Shown here piece by piece: positions 54,342 through 63,949 of a stretch of 64,000 nucleotides of DNA (position 1 is the stretch's first letter; each line of letters begins with the position of its first letter). The notes under the pieces were generated by a model. It worked only from the letters and a program-made list of their open reading frames with translations, had not been told where the DNA came from and made no database searches. A program made the translations under genes and the position numbers. This stretch comes from Brevibacillus sp. JNUCC-41 (lineage in GTDB: Bacteria; Bacillota; Bacilli; Bacillales; DSM-1321). Location of the stretch: assembly GCF_014844095.1 (NCBI RefSeq), contig NZ_CP062163.1, positions 1,674,001-1,738,000 on the forward strand, read 5' to 3'.

Positions 54342-55244
54342 TTAAAAGACTACCGTCTTATTTTCATGAACAAGGACGCGGTCCTCCAAATGCCATTTAA
54401 CGGCACGTGCCAGCACCCTGCGTTCAGCTGAACGACCGATTTTCTTCATATCCCCAGCAGAATCACGATGGTCCACACGTTCAATATCCTGCTCGATGAT
54501 TGGACCTTCATCCAAATCATTCGTCACATAATGGGAAGTCGCACCAATCAGCTTAACACCTCTGTCATAAGCTCTTTCATAAGGCCGTGCTCCAATGAAT
54601 GCAGGCAAAAATGAATGATGGATATTGATGATTTTGTTTGGATGGGCCGCTACGAAGTCCGGCGTCAATATCTGCATATACCTGGCTAAGATAATAAGGT
54701 CCACCTTGAATTCTTCCAGAAGTCCAAGCTGTTTTGTCTCCACTTCCCTACGTATATCCTTATTTGCAGGAATGTAATAAAATGGGATGCCCATCGATTC
54801 GACAATTTGCCTCGTATCTTCATGATTACTGATGACCAGCGCAATATCAGCTAATAAATCTCCGCTTTGCCACTCCCATAGCAATTCCAGAAGACAATGC
54901 GGTTCCTTGGAAACGAAGATTGCCGTCCGCTTCAGATCACTCACATGGTTAAATGTCCATTGCATCGAGAATGCTGTCGAAACTTCCTGGAATGCCAGTT
55001 TCATATCCGCTGCCCTATCCTTCAATCCCGGACAATCGAATTCGATCCTTGTGAAAAAGGTACCGCCCTCAGGATTCATCGAATACTGACTCAATTCAAC
55101 AATATTTGCATCATATTCTTTTAGAAAGGCAGTAACTGTCGAAACAATTCCTGGCCGGTCCGGACACTTTATAATCAAACGGCCTCTATCTTGATTCTTT
55201 TCGCGAAACTCCTGTAACTGTTCTTGCACAAAGTTGCTAACCAT
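54342..55244 (-). CDS. purU: Formyltetrahydrofolate deformylase
   Basis: This 300-aa enzyme (same length as B. subtilis PurU/YkkE) has an N-terminal ACT domain (RLIIKCPDRPGIVSTVTAFL) and a formyltransferase-like domain (PFYYIPANKDIRREVE, KIINIHHSFLPAFIGARPYE, IGATSHYVTNDLDEGPIIEQ). The catalytic Asn/His/Asp set is seen as N-IHHSFLP and the later D of DLDEGPI. Releases formate for PurT and one-carbon balance. Confidence 0.94.
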   Translation of the reverse strand: MVSNFVQEQLQEFREKNQDRGRLIIKCPDRPGIVSTVTAFLKEYDANIVELSQYSMNPEGGTFFTRIEFDCPGLKDRAADMKLAFQEVSTAFSMQWTFNHVSDLKRTAIFVSKEPHCLLELLWEWQSGDLLADIALVISNHEDTRQIVESMGIPFYYIPANKDIRREVETKQLGLLEEFKVDLIILARYMQILTPDFVAAHPNKIINIHHSFLPAFIGARPYERAYDRGVKLIGATSHYVTNDLDEGPIIEQDIERVDHRDSAGDMKKIGRSAERRVLARAVKWHLEDRVLVHENKTVVF

Positions 55245-55682
55245 TTTCCCAACTGCCCTTCTTCTATTTTGCTATATTATACTTCAATTCAAGGGCAAAA
55301 TTAAAGTCAGTCCATACAATACGGAATTTTGTTGGCAGACAAATCCTCCAGTTTTACCCCATCCCATTCATTAGATTTGGTTTCGATAGAGTGAATTTTC
55401 AAATCCATCTCTAGACCTGAATCTAACTAAATTTCTTACTCCACCATATAATGTTTGTCATTATTTCAGGAAATTACCGGTAATTTGGAAGGAAATGAAG
55501 GCAAAGACCGAGAACCTTTATGAAATGCATAGTGAAGGGGATTCTTGAATGAAATGTCGGCCTGATCTGGATACCCTTTTTTATTTCCGTTTTAAATTCC
55601 CTAGTTTATGAGGTTATTTCACCGCCTCATAAGGGTATAGACCATTCTATTAGTTTTTTTCAAAGGGGGAAATGAAATTATC
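55245..55682. other. Divergent intergenic region with palindromes
   Basis: About 440 bp between purU and the amino-acid transporter. It contains a perfect 16-bp palindrome AAATTACCGGTAATTT (55471-55486) and an inverted repeat TTATGAGG-N11-CCTCATAA (55606-55632). No coding potential was found. No T-box or riboswitch motif was recognised. Confidence 0.6.
55613..55638 (+). promoter_or_regulatory. Possible sigma-B promoter of the amino-acid transporter
   Basis: GTTATT - 14 nt - GGGTAT. The -10 matches sigma-B perfectly, the -35 poorly. It is 45 bp before the ATG. Confidence 0.3.
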
Positions 55683-56462
55683 ATGAAATCATCAGTTACA
55701 TTCATTGTATCCATTCTGGCTGTTCTCGGTCTTCTGTCCGGCTGTGCTGAAAAGGACCAGCTGGAGGATGGAAGCAAGCTGATCAATAAGGACCAGTTTG
55801 TTTTCGCTGCCTCAGGCGAATTCAAGCCATTCAGTTATGTCAATGATGACATGACCGTAACCGGATTCGATATTGAGGTCGGCGATGCAATAGCAAAGGA
55901 ACTGGACCTGGAGCCAGTACCTAAACGGATAAAATTCAAAGGTATCGTGGAAGGTGTCAAAACCGGTCGGGCAGATGCCGCGGTTGCCAGTCATACAATC
56001 AATGAACAACGAAGTAAACATGTTGCCTTTTCGACCCCTTATTACTACTCAGGTCCTCAAATTTTCGTCCGCTCGGATAGTGATATTAAAACGGTCGAAG
56101 ATTTAAAGGGAAAGGAAGTTGCGGCTTCTAAAGGCTCCACGTACGCAACCACAGCAGAAAAGTATACAACCAATGTAAAAACCTATGACAGTGATATCAC
56201 CGCCCTGAAAGCATTGAGCGGAGGACGCCATGATGCCGTCATCACCGACTTCGTAACCGGCAAGGAAGCGGCCAAGGAAGGTTTCGACGTCGAAGGAAGG
56301 CAATTGATCGAACGAAGCGAGCAGGCCATCGTACTGCCTAACGACAACCCTCAGCTGCTTGCACGTATCAACGAAGCGCTTGAAAACCTCCGGGAAGATG
56401 GAACGCTTGCGGAAATCAGCAAAAAATACTTTGGTGAGGACATCACAACCAAGCCTGAATAA
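55683..56462 (+). CDS. Polar amino-acid ABC transporter substrate-binding lipoprotein
   Basis: This 259-aa lipoprotein (lipobox LLSGC, Cys21) has a family 3 solute-binding domain: FVFAASGEFKPFSYVNDD, VTGFDIEVGDAIAKEL, GVKTGRADAAVASHTI and GKEVAASKGSTYATTAE. Binds a polar amino acid; the ligand (Gln, Arg, Cys-type) cannot be settled from sequence. First of a three-gene transporter operon. Confidence 0.88.
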   Translation: MKSSVTFIVSILAVLGLLSGCAEKDQLEDGSKLINKDQFVFAASGEFKPFSYVNDDMTVTGFDIEVGDAIAKELDLEPVPKRIKFKGIVEGVKTGRADAAVASHTINEQRSKHVAFSTPYYYSGPQIFVRSDSDIKTVEDLKGKEVAASKGSTYATTAEKYTTNVKTYDSDITALKALSGGRHDAVITDFVTGKEAAKEGFDVEGRQLIERSEQAIVLPNDNPQLLARINEALENLREDGTLAEISKKYFGEDITTKPE

Positions 56463-56488
56463 AGATTGATAGAAAGGGAGTCATTACA

Positions 56489-57154
56489 TTGCCAAGTTTT
56501 TCTCATTTTTTTGATACATTATTTAACTCCTCGGACGTATTCATCCGAGCCATGCTCCTCACATTGGAACTGACGGTAGTCTCCATATTGGTAGGAATCG
56601 TCATCGGATTGCTATTTGCACTTTTAAAAATTTCCAACATAAAAATTCTTGCCTGGATTTCGGATACATATGTATTCCTGGTACGGGGAACACCGCTAAT
56701 CGTACAGATATTCATACTCTATTTCGGTATCAGCAATCTCTTCTTACTGCCGGACTTCTGGGCGGCGTCACTTGCCTTGGCCTTCCATAATGGAGCTTAT
56801 ATTTCTGAAATTTTACGTGGTACGATCCAATCCATCGATAAAGGCCAAATGGAAGCCGGACGCTCCCTTGGCATGAGCAAATCGCTTACATTAAGAAGAA
56901 TCATCTTACCTCAAGCCTTCCGTCGCGCATTGCCGCCTCTGGGCAACCAATTCATCATCGGGCTGAAAGATTCATCACTGGCAGCCTTCATCTCCATGAA
57001 TGAGCTGTTTAACGTAGCGACTACGTTAGGTTCGAATAATTTCGATGAAATGACTTATTTACTGATTGTAGCGGTCTACTACTTGATTCTAGTGGCATTC
57101 CTGACCATTATCGTCAATTTATTCGAAAAGAAACTTTCCATTAGTGATCGATAG
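56489..57154 (+). CDS. Polar amino-acid ABC transporter permease
   Basis: This 221-aa HisM/GlnP-type permease has five TM helices: [40 protein letters not shown] and the EAA loop [20 protein letters not shown]. Starts at TTG with SD AAAGGGAG 8 nt upstream, 26 bp after the binding protein. Confidence 0.92.
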   Translation: MPSFSHFFDTLFNSSDVFIRAMLLTLELTVVSILVGIVIGLLFALLKISNIKILAWISDTYVFLVRGTPLIVQIFILYFGISNLFLLPDFWAASLALAFHNGAYISEILRGTIQSIDKGQMEAGRSLGMSKSLTLRRIILPQAFRRALPPLGNQFIIGLKDSSLAAFISMNELFNVATTLGSNNFDEMTYLLIVAVYYLILVAFLTIIVNLFEKKLSISDR

Positions 57155-57165
57155 GGGGAATTGAA

Positions 57166-57903
57166 ATGGAACAAAAAGAAATGATTCGCATTAGGAATTT
57201 AAATAAATCGTATGGAAACCTGCATGTACTCAAAGATATTGATATGAAGGTACTGGATAGCGATGTTGTCTGTCTGATCGGGCCAAGCGGTTCCGGAAAA
57301 AGCACCCTGCTTCGCTGTTTGAATTATTTAGAGAAAAAAGACAGCGGGCAAATCCTCATTGAAGGAACGGAAATCCAACCGAGTACTGATATTAATAAAA
57401 TCCGCGAGAAAGTCGGAATGGTTTTTCAGCATTTCTACCTCTTCCCGCATATGACCGTGCTTGAAAATGTCATCGAGGCACCGACTCACGTCAAAAAAGT
57501 CCCTAAGGCCCAGGCGATCGAAGAAGCAAAAGAATTGCTTGCTAAAGTCGGCTTATCAGATAAAGCGGATGTCTATCCAAGCAAACTCTCAGGTGGGCAG
57601 AAGCAGCGTGTCGCCATAGCCCGTGCCCTTGCCATGAAGCCTGATATCCTACTCTTTGATGAGCCTACCTCGGCTCTGGATCCCGAACTTGTCGGGGAAG
57701 TTCTTGCCACGATGAAGGAACTTGCCTTGGAAGGGATGACAATGGTAGTCGTTACACATGAAATGAGCTTTGCACGTGAAGTTGGTGATTGGATTGTCTT
57801 CATGCATAATGGGAAGGTTGTCGAAAGTGGCCCACCAAAAGAATTCTTCACCAATCCAAAAGAAGAACGGACAAAAGAATTTTTGCAAACGACAGTCTTT
57901 TGA
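57166..57903 (+). CDS. Polar amino-acid ABC transporter ATPase (GlnQ family)
   Basis: This 245-aa ABC ATPase has Walker [18 protein letters not shown]-loop [15 protein letters not shown], signature [16 protein letters not shown] and Walker [17 protein letters not shown]. Energises the permease upstream (11-bp gap). The next gene is glnS, but a terminator separates them. Confidence 0.93.
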   Translation: MEQKEMIRIRNLNKSYGNLHVLKDIDMKVLDSDVVCLIGPSGSGKSTLLRCLNYLEKKDSGQILIEGTEIQPSTDINKIREKVGMVFQHFYLFPHMTVLENVIEAPTHVKKVPKAQAIEEAKELLAKVGLSDKADVYPSKLSGGQKQRVAIARALAMKPDILLFDEPTSALDPELVGEVLATMKELALEGMTMVVVTHEMSFAREVGDWIVFMHNGKVVESGPPKEFFTNPKEERTKEFLQTTVF

Positions 57904-57964
57904 TTTCCACCCTAAAAACTGTCTATTAGCGAGAATAATTCGTCCTCGAACTTAAATCACCATT

Positions 57965-58006
57965 ATAAGCAATACAGGCGAGACTTCCTGTATTGCTTAT
58001 TTGTTT
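57965..58006 (+). terminator. Amino-acid transporter operon terminator
   Basis: ATAAGCAATACAGG / CCTGTATTGCTTAT perfect 14-bp stem followed by TTGTTTTC. Confidence 0.85.
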
Positions 58007-58210
58007 TCTATATTCGTGGGATGGATCGTTCCCTAAGTTGCATGAACCAAGTTTCAGGGATATTTTCGCTCTGATTGTATAAACTAAATACTTGATGAAT
58101 TGTTTCAGATAAACCCTGATTCCGGCTCGAACATGGAAAAATATCTGTATTTATGGTATATATACAGGTAAAATTAAAAGAAGTATATAAATGAAAGAGG
58201 TCGAATTCAG

Positions 58211-59863
58211 TTGGAAAATAACTCTTCGAATTTTATTAAAAATATTATAAAAGATGATCTAGAGTCCGGAAAACATGATCATGTCATCACCCGCTTCCCT
58301 CCTGAGCCGAACGGATATTTACATATCGGGCACGCCAAATCAATCATTTTGAATTTTGGGGTGGCTGATGATTTCAATGGGAAAACTAACCTTCGTTTCG
58401 ATGATACGAATCCATTGAAAGAAGATATTGAGTTTGTCAACTCCATTAAGGAAGATGTAAAATGGCTCGGTTACGACTGGGATAACCTTTTCTTCGCTTC
58501 CGACTATTTTGATGAAATGTATAAAAGAGCTGTGCTGCTCATCAATAAAGGTCTCGCATATGTGGACGACCTTAATGCCGACCAAATCCGTGAATATCGC
58601 GGAACGCTGACTGAAGCGGGAAAAGATAGCCCCTATCGCAATAGAACTGTCGAGGAAAATCTTGAACTATTTGAAAAGATGCGCAACGGTGAATTCGAAA
58701 ACGGGGCAAAAGTATTGCGTGCCAAGATCGATATGAGCTCGCCTAACATCAATTTGCGTGATCCCGTCATATACCGTATCTCCCATACTGAACACCATAA
58801 TACCGGCAACAAATGGTGCATCTACCCAATGTATGCCTTTGCCCACCCAATTGAAGATGCCATCGAGGGAGTCACACACTCCATTTGTACGCTAGAGTTC
58901 GAGGATCAACGCCCTCTTTATGACTGGATCGTTGAAAATTGTGAAATGGAAAGCAAGCCAAAACAATATGAATTTGGCCGTCTTAACCTGACCAATACAG
59001 TAATGAGCAAGCGAAAACTGAAGCAGCTTGTCGATGAGGGCTTCGTGGACGGCTGGGACGACCCACGGATGCCTACCGTTTCAGGCTTGCGGAGACGCGG
59101 GTATACACCCGAAGCAATTCGTGCATTCTGCCAAGAGATTGGCGTCGCCAAAACAAGCGGTGTCGTAGACTCTCAAATGCTTGATCATTTCGTGCGGGAA
59201 GACTTAAAGCTGAAGGCTCCACGGACTATGGCTATCCTAAATCCGCTTAAAGTGGTCATCACCAACTATCCGGAAGGCGAGGTAGAGTGGCTGGATGCTG
59301 AGGTCAATCCGGAAGTCCCGGAAATGGGCACACGCCAAATCCCGTTTTCACGTGAAATATATATCGAACAGGACGATTTCCTGGAAAACCCGCCGAAAAA
59401 GTATTTCCGACTTTTCCCGGGCAATGAAGTCCGTTTGAAACATGCTTATTTCATTAAATGTGAAGAAGTGATAAAAGACGAAGCCGGTAACGTCATTGAA
59501 CTTCGTTGCACATACGACATTGAAACGAAAAGCGGATCGGGCTTCACTGGCCGTAAAGTAAAAGGTACATTGCACTGGGTCGAAGCTTCACAAGCCGTTT
59601 CAGCAGAATTCCGCAACTACCAGCCTTTAATCTTGGATAAGGAAAATGATGAAGAGGAAGAAAAATCATTCCTGGACCGGGTAAACCCTGATTCTATAGA
59701 AATTTTACAAGGATTTGTCGAGCCTAACATGAAAGATGTTAAGCCTCAGGATAAATTCCAATTCTTCAGGCATGGCTATTATAATGTTGATTCAAAACTC
59801 ACTGCGGCCGATCACTTGGTCTTCAACCAAATCGTTGGGTTGAAAAGTTCATTCAAGTTATAG
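58211..59863 (+). CDS. glnS: Glutaminyl-tRNA synthetase
   Basis: This 550-aa class I synthetase has HIGH at His38-His41 ([17 protein letters not shown]) and a KMSKS variant MSKRK. It shows strong GlnRS-specific blocks ([70 protein letters not shown]). This is GlnRS and not GluRS. B. subtilis has no GlnRS and makes Gln-tRNA(Gln) through GatCAB. Starts at TTG with SD AGAGGT. No T-box leader is seen. Confidence 0.95.
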   Translation: MENNSSNFIKNIIKDDLESGKHDHVITRFPPEPNGYLHIGHAKSIILNFGVADDFNGKTNLRFDDTNPLKEDIEFVNSIKEDVKWLGYDWDNLFFASDYFDEMYKRAVLLINKGLAYVDDLNADQIREYRGTLTEAGKDSPYRNRTVEENLELFEKMRNGEFENGAKVLRAKIDMSSPNINLRDPVIYRISHTEHHNTGNKWCIYPMYAFAHPIEDAIEGVTHSICTLEFEDQRPLYDWIVENCEMESKPKQYEFGRLNLTNTVMSKRKLKQLVDEGFVDGWDDPRMPTVSGLRRRGYTPEAIRAFCQEIGVAKTSGVVDSQMLDHFVREDLKLKAPRTMAILNPLKVVITNYPEGEVEWLDAEVNPEVPEMGTRQIPFSREIYIEQDDFLENPPKKYFRLFPGNEVRLKHAYFIKCEEVIKDEAGNVIELRCTYDIETKSGSGFTGRKVKGTLHWVEASQAVSAEFRNYQPLILDKENDEEEEKSFLDRVNPDSIEILQGFVEPNMKDVKPQDKFQFFRHGYYNVDSKLTAADHLVFNQIVGLKSSFKL

Positions 59864-59872
59864 AATCACAGA

Positions 59873-59910
59873 AAAGAACCAGATTCCTAGCGAATCTGGT
59901 TCTTTTTCAT
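59873..59910 (+). terminator. glnS terminator
   Basis: AAGAACCAGATTC-CTAGC-GAATCTGGTTCTT followed by TTTC. Confidence 0.92.
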
Positions 59911-59925
59911 TCTCTGCACGTTATG

Positions 59926-60780
59926 TCATTTTTTCTCGTAAAGTTTGATCCCTTGCTTGGACAGGGCCTGCTTAAGAGTACTATGTGTCGAAACCTGACT
60001 AAAATCAAGACCTAACTGAATCGATGTCTGGGCCACTTCGGGACGAATCCCGGAAATGGTCGATTGAATGCCCAACAGGTTCAGGGTACTTATCAATTGA
60101 TAGATCTGTTGGGCAACCATCGTATCCAATAGGGAGACTCCCGATAAATCGATGAATAAGTGAGTGACATTTTTGCTAATGCATTTGCTTGGAGTCGCAT
60201 TCAAAATTTCCTTTGCCCGATAGGTATCGATTTCACCGATTAACGGCAATACCGCAATGGCATCAACAATGGGAATGACAGGTGCGCCCAGTTCATTAAT
60301 CAGCTCCTGTTGAGCTAGTAAACGTTCTTTTGTCAAAAGGTAATACTGCTCTGTGAACTCACGGCTCAATTGGTCGAAGGCACCATTAATGAGCCGGCCC
60401 CACCGGATGATTGTATCCTTCGTTATCCCCGTATCGTTTAACATATAATCAGTGATAAAGGCCCAATATGTTTCACGAACCTTATTAAGCGCTTCCAACA
60501 CTTCGTAAATGGGGGTGTACGATTCAACCCTGCTCTTCGCGACAAGTGTGGCCCACTGCTCCATCGTTGCAATAAAAGCATTTTTATCTTCCAGTAAAGC
60601 ACTTGTCACTGTCTTGATGGTCAATGTATTCTGTTCTCTAAGAAGCTTTTCTATTTCCCCATTGGAGTCCATTGAATAGATGGATCCAGACTGCTTTTCC
60701 CTTAAAGCCAGCCAGTTTTCCGTAATCTTTGATGAATTATCAAGGATATATCGATATAAATTTTCATCTATTTTATCCAT
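59926..60780 (-). CDS. RsbR family stressosome protein (STAS domain)
   Basis: This 284-aa protein has an N-terminal non-heme globin-like RsbR sensor region (about 1-145) and a C-terminal STAS domain (about 165-278: APVIPIVDAIAVLPLIGEID, LFIDLSGVSLLDTMVAQQIY). The two phosphorylatable threonines of RsbRA correspond to Thr186 (EIDTYRA) and Thr220 (LLDTMVA). It should assemble into stressosomes with RsbS/RsbT and gate sigma-B. It is an orphan here: no rsbS, rsbT or sigB in the window. SD AGGGGAA precedes the ATG. Confidence 0.88.
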   Translation of the reverse strand: MDKIDENLYRYILDNSSKITENWLALREKQSGSIYSMDSNGEIEKLLREQNTLTIKTVTSALLEDKNAFIATMEQWATLVAKSRVESYTPIYEVLEALNKVRETYWAFITDYMLNDTGITKDTIIRWGRLINGAFDQLSREFTEQYYLLTKERLLAQQELINELGAPVIPIVDAIAVLPLIGEIDTYRAKEILNATPSKCISKNVTHLFIDLSGVSLLDTMVAQQIYQLISTLNLLGIQSTISGIRPEVAQTSIQLGLDFSQVSTHSTLKQALSKQGIKLYEKK

Positions 60781-60802
60781 TTGTGTTCCCCTATCTCACT
60801 AG

Positions 60803-61762
60803 TTATTTCATTTTAAAAAGTAATAAAAAGTCTCCATATCCCTCTCTCTCCATTTCACTTTTAGGAATGAATCGAAGGGCCGCAGAGTTTATGCAATATC
60901 TCTTGCCTTTGGGACTTGGGCCATCAGGAAAAACATGTCCAAGGTGTGAATCGGCGTCCCTGCTGCGCACCTCGGTCCGGGTCATACGGTGGCTGAGATC
61001 CATTTTTTCATTGACACTTGCGGACATGACGGGCTTGGTGAAGCTTGGCCACCCACAACCGCTATCATACTTATCCCGTGAACTGAATAGAGGCTCCCCA
61101 GAAACGACATCCACATAGATGCCCTCTTCAAAGTGATCCCAATAAGCATTATCGAAAGGCGGCTCCGTGCCATTTTCCTGGGTGACATGAAACTGACTCT
61201 CCGTTAAGGTCTTTCTAAGATGTGCATTATCCTTAGGCCAATTTTCTTTAATGAAAGCATCACGGCCTGACCCTTTACGATACAATGCATAGCGAAACTG
61301 ATTTTTCCGATAGAATTCTTGATGATATTCCTCAGCCACGTAAAATTTCCCCGAGGGTAGAATACCCGTAACGATAGGTTTCTTAAACCGCCCGCTCATC
61401 ATTAAATCTTCCTTCGATTGTTTTGCCTCCTGTTTCTGACGTTCATTGAGATAGAAAATGGCTGCCCTGTATTGCTTTCCCCTATCCGCGAATTGTCCTT
61501 CGTCATCCGTAGGGTCGACTTGGCGCCAGAATATCTCTAATAACGTTTTATAGGAAATGATTGATGGATCGAATACCACTTGAACCGCTTCAACATGATC
61601 AGTCGCACCGGTAATCACTTGTTTATAACTGGGCGCGGCAAATTCTCCGCCTGTATAACCTGATGTCACTGAAATAATGCCATCCATTTCATCAAAGGGA
61701 GCAACCATGCACCAAAAACAGCCTCCTGCAAAGACAGCCGTTTCTTTTCCAGCCATCGTCAT
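60803..61762 (-). CDS. msrAB: Bifunctional methionine sulfoxide reductase MsrA-MsrB
   Basis: This 319-aa fusion has MsrA at about 6-160 (FAGGCFWC, Cys15; [16 protein letters not shown]). MsrB lies at about 185-315 ([41 protein letters not shown], catalytic Cys290 in [12 protein letters not shown]). Repairs both Met-S-O and Met-R-O. The MsrB half lacks the zinc CxxC pairs of some homologues. SD AAAGGGGAG precedes the ATG. Upstream of rsbR by 22 bp, so probably one operon. Confidence 0.94.
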   Translation of the reverse strand: MTMAGKETAVFAGGCFWCMVAPFDEMDGIISVTSGYTGGEFAAPSYKQVITGATDHVEAVQVVFDPSIISYKTLLEIFWRQVDPTDDEGQFADRGKQYRAAIFYLNERQKQEAKQSKEDLMMSGRFKKPIVTGILPSGKFYVAEEYHQEFYRKNQFRYALYRKGSGRDAFIKENWPKDNAHLRKTLTESQFHVTQENGTEPPFDNAYWDHFEEGIYVDVVSGEPLFSSRDKYDSGCGWPSFTKPVMSASVNEKMDLSHRMTRTEVRSRDADSHLGHVFPDGPSPKGKRYCINSAALRFIPKSEMEREGYGDFLLLFKMK

Positions 61763-61797
61763 CCTAAAACTCCCCTTTCACGCTTGTCATTTTATGT

Positions 61798-61827
61798 ATT
61801 ATATACCAGCAAGCCAAACGCCTTCAA
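61798..61827 (-). promoter_or_regulatory. Probable sigma-A promoter of msrAB
   Basis: On the minus strand TTGAAG - 18 nt - TATAAT, 36 bp before the ATG. Confidence 0.5.
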
Positions 61828-61865
61828 ATTCAAAAATTATTTTTCTCTTTTTGCTGCACAAATAT

Positions 61866-61903
61866 AAAAAGAGGCACTTAGGAGTAAACCCAAGTGCCCT
61901 TTT
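61866..61903 (-). terminator. Nucleoside transporter terminator
   Basis: On the minus strand GGCACTT / AAGTGCC with a 12-nt loop is followed by TCTTTTTAT. Confidence 0.82.
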
Positions 61904-61919
61904 GTGTTAGATCTTTTAA

Positions 61920-63104
61920 TTAAAGTATCACGCTTACAATGATCGCTGATAGGATGCTGACAAGAGTCGCACCGTATAACAGCTTCAAGCCGAAACGGGC
62001 TACAACATTACCCTGTTTTTCATGAAGTCCTTTGACTGCACCGGCAATGATTCCAATAGATGAGAAATTAGCGAATGAAACCAAGAAAACCGAAACGATC
62101 CCTATCGTCCTATCGCTCAAGGCTGCTGATGCTTCCCCTAGGCTCAGCATGGCAACGAATTCATTCGTTACCAGCTTCGTCGCCATGATTCCGCCAGCAG
62201 TCACGGTTTCTGATATCGGTACACCCATGATAAAGGCAAACGGTGCAAAGATATACCCCATGATGTCTTGGAAGCTGATTCCGAAGATCATGTCGAACAC
62301 GCTGTTAATTCCTGCGATTAATGCAACGAAACCAATTAACATCGCTGCCACAGTGATAGCAACCTTAAATCCATCCATGATATATTCCCCAAGCATTTCG
62401 AAGAAAGACTGCTTCTCTGCCCCTTCCTCAATAGGGAGAATATCCTCTTCATCCGTTACGGTATAAGGATTGATAATGGATGCAATGATAAATCCACCGA
62501 ACATGTTAATAACAATTGCCGTCACAACGTACTTTGGTTCAATCATCGTCATATATGCACCGACGATCGACATCGATACAGTTGACATGGCTGATGCACA
62601 AAGCGTATACATGCGAGATGGCGGAATGGCTCCGAGTTGTTTTTTCAAGGTTATGAAAACCTCGGATTGGCCCACTATTGCTGATGCAACCGCATTGTAA
62701 GATTCCAATTTACCCATCCCATTAACCTTACTTAGAACAAATCCAATCCACTTCATGATGAACGGAAGAATCTTGAAGTGCTGTAAAATCCCGATTAATG
62801 CCGAGATGAAGACGATTGGAAGAAGGACATTTAAAAAGAATGGCGATGCTCCTTCATTTACAATCCCGCCAAATACAAATGTGATCCCTTCATTTGCCCA
62901 TTCTAAAAGTTTTCCGAAACCATCGGCAATCGAATTGATGATCACTAAACCAAACTTCGTATTCAATAATAAATAAGTTAAAATAAGCTGAATGACCACC
63001 ATGAGGATGATCGGTTTAATTTTAACTTTCTTCCGGTCACTGCTGGCTAATAAAGCTAGTCCAAAAACAATAAGCAGCCCTAAAATTGCAATCAGAAATT
63101 TCAT
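61920..63104 (-). CDS. CNT family nucleoside transporter (NupC/NupG-like)
   Basis: This 394-aa concentrative nucleoside transporter has 8-10 TM helices: [50 protein letters not shown] and the C-terminal [17 protein letters not shown]. The frame opens 5 codons earlier (GTG), but SD GGAGG is placed for the ATG at 63104. Which nucleosides it takes up cannot be told. A cre site lies within its promoter. Confidence 0.9.
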   Translation of the reverse strand: MKFLIAILGLLIVFGLALLASSDRKKVKIKPIILMVVIQLILTYLLLNTKFGLVIINSIADGFGKLLEWANEGITFVFGGIVNEGASPFFLNVLLPIVFISALIGILQHFKILPFIMKWIGFVLSKVNGMGKLESYNAVASAIVGQSEVFITLKKQLGAIPPSRMYTLCASAMSTVSMSIVGAYMTMIEPKYVVTAIVINMFGGFIIASIINPYTVTDEEDILPIEEGAEKQSFFEMLGEYIMDGFKVAITVAAMLIGFVALIAGINSVFDMIFGISFQDIMGYIFAPFAFIMGVPISETVTAGGIMATKLVTNEFVAMLSLGEASAALSDRTIGIVSVFLVSFANFSSIGIIAGAVKGLHEKQGNVVARFGLKLLYGATLVSILSAIIVSVIL

Positions 63105-63169
63105 ATATTCTGCCTCCACTAAGGGTGAATTTTATGATCGTGCATTACTAGTAGGTTACCCTCAAAAAA

Positions 63170-63198
63170 ATTATGCAAACGTTTTCTCTTTTATCCAA
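63170..63198 (-). promoter_or_regulatory. Sigma-A promoter of the nucleoside transporter
   Basis: On the minus strand TTGGAT - 17 nt - CATAAT, with a cre box covering the spacer and -10. Confidence 0.62.
63174..63187 (-). promoter_or_regulatory. CcpA-binding cre site
   Basis: AGAAAACGTTTGCA matches the cre consensus TGWAARCGYTWNCW at 13 of 14 positions and sits between -35 and -10, so CcpA would block RNA polymerase. Carbon repression of nucleoside uptake fits. Confidence 0.72.
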
Positions 63199-63311
63199 AA
63201 TACATGTACGTACCTCTCTAGAAGTCTATATTAAACTAATATTTTTTTAAGTGCAATTATTATTTCCCTTTTTTGAAATAACAATTAGTGACAATAATGG
63301 GTTCATGAATT

Positions 63312-63346
63312 AAAAAAGAAGGCTCCCCTTCGAAAGGAGCCTTCTC
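63312..63346 (-). terminator. Terminator of the small two-TM protein gene
   Basis: On the minus strand GAAGGCTCC / GGAGCCTTC followed by TTTTTTAATT. Confidence 0.88.
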
Positions 63347-63369
63347 TTTCCTCAAGTATTATTGACTTT

Positions 63370-63822
63370 TTAGGCTGCTGTTTTTCTGGATATCACCGAC
63401 ATCGCTAATCCAGCGCCTCCAACGATAAAGATGATGGTGGATGCGGCCAAGCCACCTGCCCCTTGATAAAAGCCGATCAATTTCCCTGCAAAAGAGTCTC
63501 TGCCTTGGAAACCGCCACCGCTTGGCATCTCTCCTGGAGTCCCGGAACCCTTAGGACCGCCTTGCGGAGTGCCCTGCATATCATTTGATGCCGTTCCCGT
63601 AGTTGAAGTTGAATCGTTGGTTTCCGTACTGCTATTAGCCGATTCTTCTGTATCATCCGATTCTGTGCTGCGGTCGGCAGGCTGACCCATCATAGCCTGT
63701 CGATTCACGGGTTCATTGCCGCTGCCATCCACATACATCATGACCCCGATGACTGCTTGGGCCATTAAAAGGACCGATGCCAATATTCCAACCGAAAAGT
63801 GTAACTTACCAAGTCTTTTCAT
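63370..63822 (-). CDS. Small membrane protein with Ser/Thr/Gly-rich linker
   Basis: This 150-aa protein has a TM helix at about 9-30 (FSVGILASVLLMAQAVIGVM), a low-complexity extracellular-type linker (about 35-110, rich in Ser, Thr, Asp, Gly, Pro) and a second TM at about 120-145 (GGLAASTIIFIVGGAGLAMS). No known domain. ATG at 63822 or TTG at 63825; SD GGAGG fits the TTG slightly better. A gene for a probable sensor kinase lies upstream. Confidence 0.65.
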   Translation of the reverse strand: MKRLGKLHFSVGILASVLLMAQAVIGVMMYVDGSGNEPVNRQAMMGQPADRSTESDDTEESANSSTETNDSTSTTGTASNDMQGTPQGGPKGSGTPGEMPSGGGFQGRDSFAGKLIGFYQGAGGLAASTIIFIVGGAGLAMSVISRKTAA

Positions 63823-63870
63823 CAATGGTTTTCGCCTCCGAAAATAAATGTATTTATAAGATGATCATCT

Positions 63871-63925
63871 AAAAAGACCCTTAATTTTTCCTTAAGCAAC
63901 AAGGAAAAAAGTAAGGGTCCTTTTC
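63871..63925. terminator. Long bidirectional terminator hairpin
   Basis: GACCCTTA.TTTTTCCTT / AAGGAAAAA.TAAGGGTC, a stem of about 17 bp with T-tracts on both sides. Confidence 0.85.
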
Positions 63926-63949
63926 GTATTGGATGGCATTATTGTTGGA

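Noticed and set aside
57904-58210. T-box leader for glnS
   Set aside because: No GGGTGGNACCGCG T-box sequence or specifier-loop arrangement is present; only the upstream terminator is seen.
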